A stretch of 6,360 bases of DNA from the NCBI GenBank assembly GCA_023429345.1, contig JAEYVB010000059.1, forward strand, positions 1 through 6,360, in the 5' to 3' direction. Under the pieces are notes generated by a model, which worked only from the letters and a program-made list of their open reading frames with translations, did no database searches and was not told the origin of the DNA. The position numbers and the translations under genes were made by a program. Each line of letters begins with the position of its first letter. Position 1 is the stretch's first letter. Of the stretch, positions 5,468-6,360 are shown piece after piece. The DNA is from Planctomycetota bacterium (GTDB taxonomy: Bacteria > Planctomycetota > Phycisphaerae > Phycisphaerales > UBA1924).

Positions 5468-6360
5468 ATGAGAAGAGAACAGAACAGACTCGGCCGGAAC
5501 TACCTGGTGGGGAGCTGCGCGGCGCTGGCGATGGCCGCGGGCACGGTGATGGCCCAGCAGCAGGACCAGCCCGACAAGCAGCAGAAGCTGGAGCACAAAG
5601 ACACGACGGTCAAGCAGGACACGACGGTTAAGCAGGACCACACGGAGCTCCAGAAGGACCAGAAGGCGAACAAGGACCAGCAGGGCGCTGTCCTGGGGAT
5701 GCAGGAGGGCAAGGCGGACCAGCAGGGCTGGAAGTCGGCCGACCACATCCAGGGCCTGCGCTCGGACCTGGTGCTCGCCGGGAAGACCAAGGAGGACAAG
5801 ACCGTCCACATCGTCTTCGACAACGGCCGCCTGACGGAGGCGACGCTGGACGACCAGCCGATCCAGCACGACAAGATCCAGATCAAGGAGAACAAGCTGC
5901 GGGTGATGGGCGAGAGCGACAAGGAGCTCGTGACCTTCAAGCTCCCGGGCCAGATCCTCGCGACCTCCGAGATGGGCTTCGAGCAGGACCGCTTCGGGCA
6001 GCAGGACCGTTTCAACACGGTCCCCGAGGATCCGCGCGAGTACGACCGCATGCGGCAGGACCGCTTCGGCCAGCGGCCGATGCAGCAGGACCGCTTCGCG
6101 GAGGACCGTTTCAGCCAGGACCGCTACGCCGGCGGGCCGTTCCCGCAGGATCAGTCCCGGACGTGGTCGACCCAGGACCGCTGGAGCACCGATCCCCAGT
6201 ACGGGCCCCAGTATCAGCAGCAGTACCAGCGGCGCGACACGCGTTCGCAGTGGGACACGCAGGACCGCTGGGACACGCGCGACGATCGCTTCCAGATGCA
6301 GCACCAGCAGACCCAGCGATTCGACTCGCGGCCGCGGGACCAGCGTGACATGCAGTACCG
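5468..6360 (+). CDS. Exported Gln/Asp/Arg-rich low-complexity protein with QDRF repeats, partial (C-terminus off the right edge)
   Basis: The frame is open from ATG 5468 to the window end, giving 297 codons plus the first two bases of an Arg codon. The start follows AAGGGGGA (5454-5461). An N-terminal signal peptide (residues 1-29, ...AALAMAAGTVMA, then QQQ) points to export. Residues 30-90 are very hydrophilic (Lys, Gln, Asp) and include the tandem repeat DTTVKQ at 45-50 and 51-56. Residues 92-165 look folded and beta-rich, with DLVLAGKTKEDKTVHIVFDN (100-119) and IQIKENKLRVMG (137-148). From 171 on the chain is Gln/Arg/Asp-rich, with about nine [Q/E/D]DR followed by Phe, Tyr or Trp, at residues 173-275, and is probably disordered. 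I recognise no named family. Clean signal peptide, ribosome binding site and protein-like middle region all support a real gene. The role is unknown; an envelope or matrix-like protein is only a guess. A terminator and a cluster of dyads upstream suggest its own, regulated transcription. Confidence 0.87.
   Translation, partial: MRREQNRLGRNYLVGSCAALAMAAGTVMAQQQDQPDKQQKLEHKDTTVKQDTTVKQDHTELQKDQKANKDQQGAVLGMQEGKADQQGWKSADHIQGLRSDLVLAGKTKEDKTVHIVFDNGRLTEATLDDQPIQHDKIQIKENKLRVMGESDKELVTFKLPGQILATSEMGFEQDRFGQQDRFNTVPEDPREYDRMRQDRFGQRPMQQDRFAEDRFSQDRYAGGPFPQDQSRTWSTQDRWSTDPQYGPQYQQQYQRRDTRSQWDTQDRWDTRDDRFQMQHQQTQRFDSRPRDQRDMQY
5600..5635 (+). repeat. Tandem 18-base repeat within the Gln/Asp-rich protein gene
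   Basis: Two adjacent 18-base units (5600-5617 and 5618-5635) encode DTTVKQ twice and differ at a single base, a GTC to GTT change. The near identity, in frame, suggests a recent slippage duplication inside the hydrophilic segment. Confidence 0.85.

Noticed and set aside
5336..6304. 322-residue minus-strand open frame
   Set aside because: Its Leu/Val/Arg-rich sequence is the antisense reading of the Gln/Asp-rich codons of the plus-strand gene. That gene has the signal peptide and the ribosome binding site.

Overview
The window is GC-rich bacterial chromosomal DNA, roughly two thirds G+C by eye, with no mobile element, tRNA, rRNA or CRISPR array that I can see. Gene content and protein style suggest a planctomycete-like bacterium, perhaps of the Phycisphaerae. 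The clues are small exported helical proteins of unknown function, signal peptides ending just before Gln, and an actinobacterial-type succinate dehydrogenase. This placement is inference; no marker gene in the window settles it.

The left part (1-2047, minus strand) is a succinate dehydrogenase operon read right to left: sdhC (1190-2047, five-helix membrane anchor), a 39-base gap, then sdhA (1-1150, flavoprotein, cut by the left edge before its C-terminus). The iron-sulfur subunit sdhB would be expected just outside the window. Both proteins look like the Sdh1 type of Mycobacterium rather than the E. coli or Bacillus type. The anchor has a striking set of Cys and His residues that fits a membrane-embedded FeS cluster.

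Upstream on the same strand, after 154 non-coding bases holding an inverted repeat and a weak candidate sdh promoter, lies a conserved protein of unknown function (2202-3149). Its second half carries two lysine motifs spaced as in deoxyribose-phosphate aldolase (DeoC), so I suggest a class I aldolase-like barrel.

The right part is read on the plus strand from a 103-base divergent region. It holds two exported helical proteins (3253-4062 and 4268-5209) that share a C-terminal helical module and look like distant paralogues, followed by a textbook Rho-independent terminator (5235-5266). A roughly 200-base region full of palindromes (5297-5438) then precedes a third exported protein (5468 to the right edge). 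That protein is Gln/Asp/Arg-rich with about nine copies of a [Q/E/D]DR[F/Y/W] motif. It has no stop codon in the window and would be missed by a gene finder that requires one.

The sdh genes give respiratory succinate oxidation. The plus-strand genes appear to be cell-envelope or periplasmic proteins, and nothing in the sequence links them functionally to sdh.
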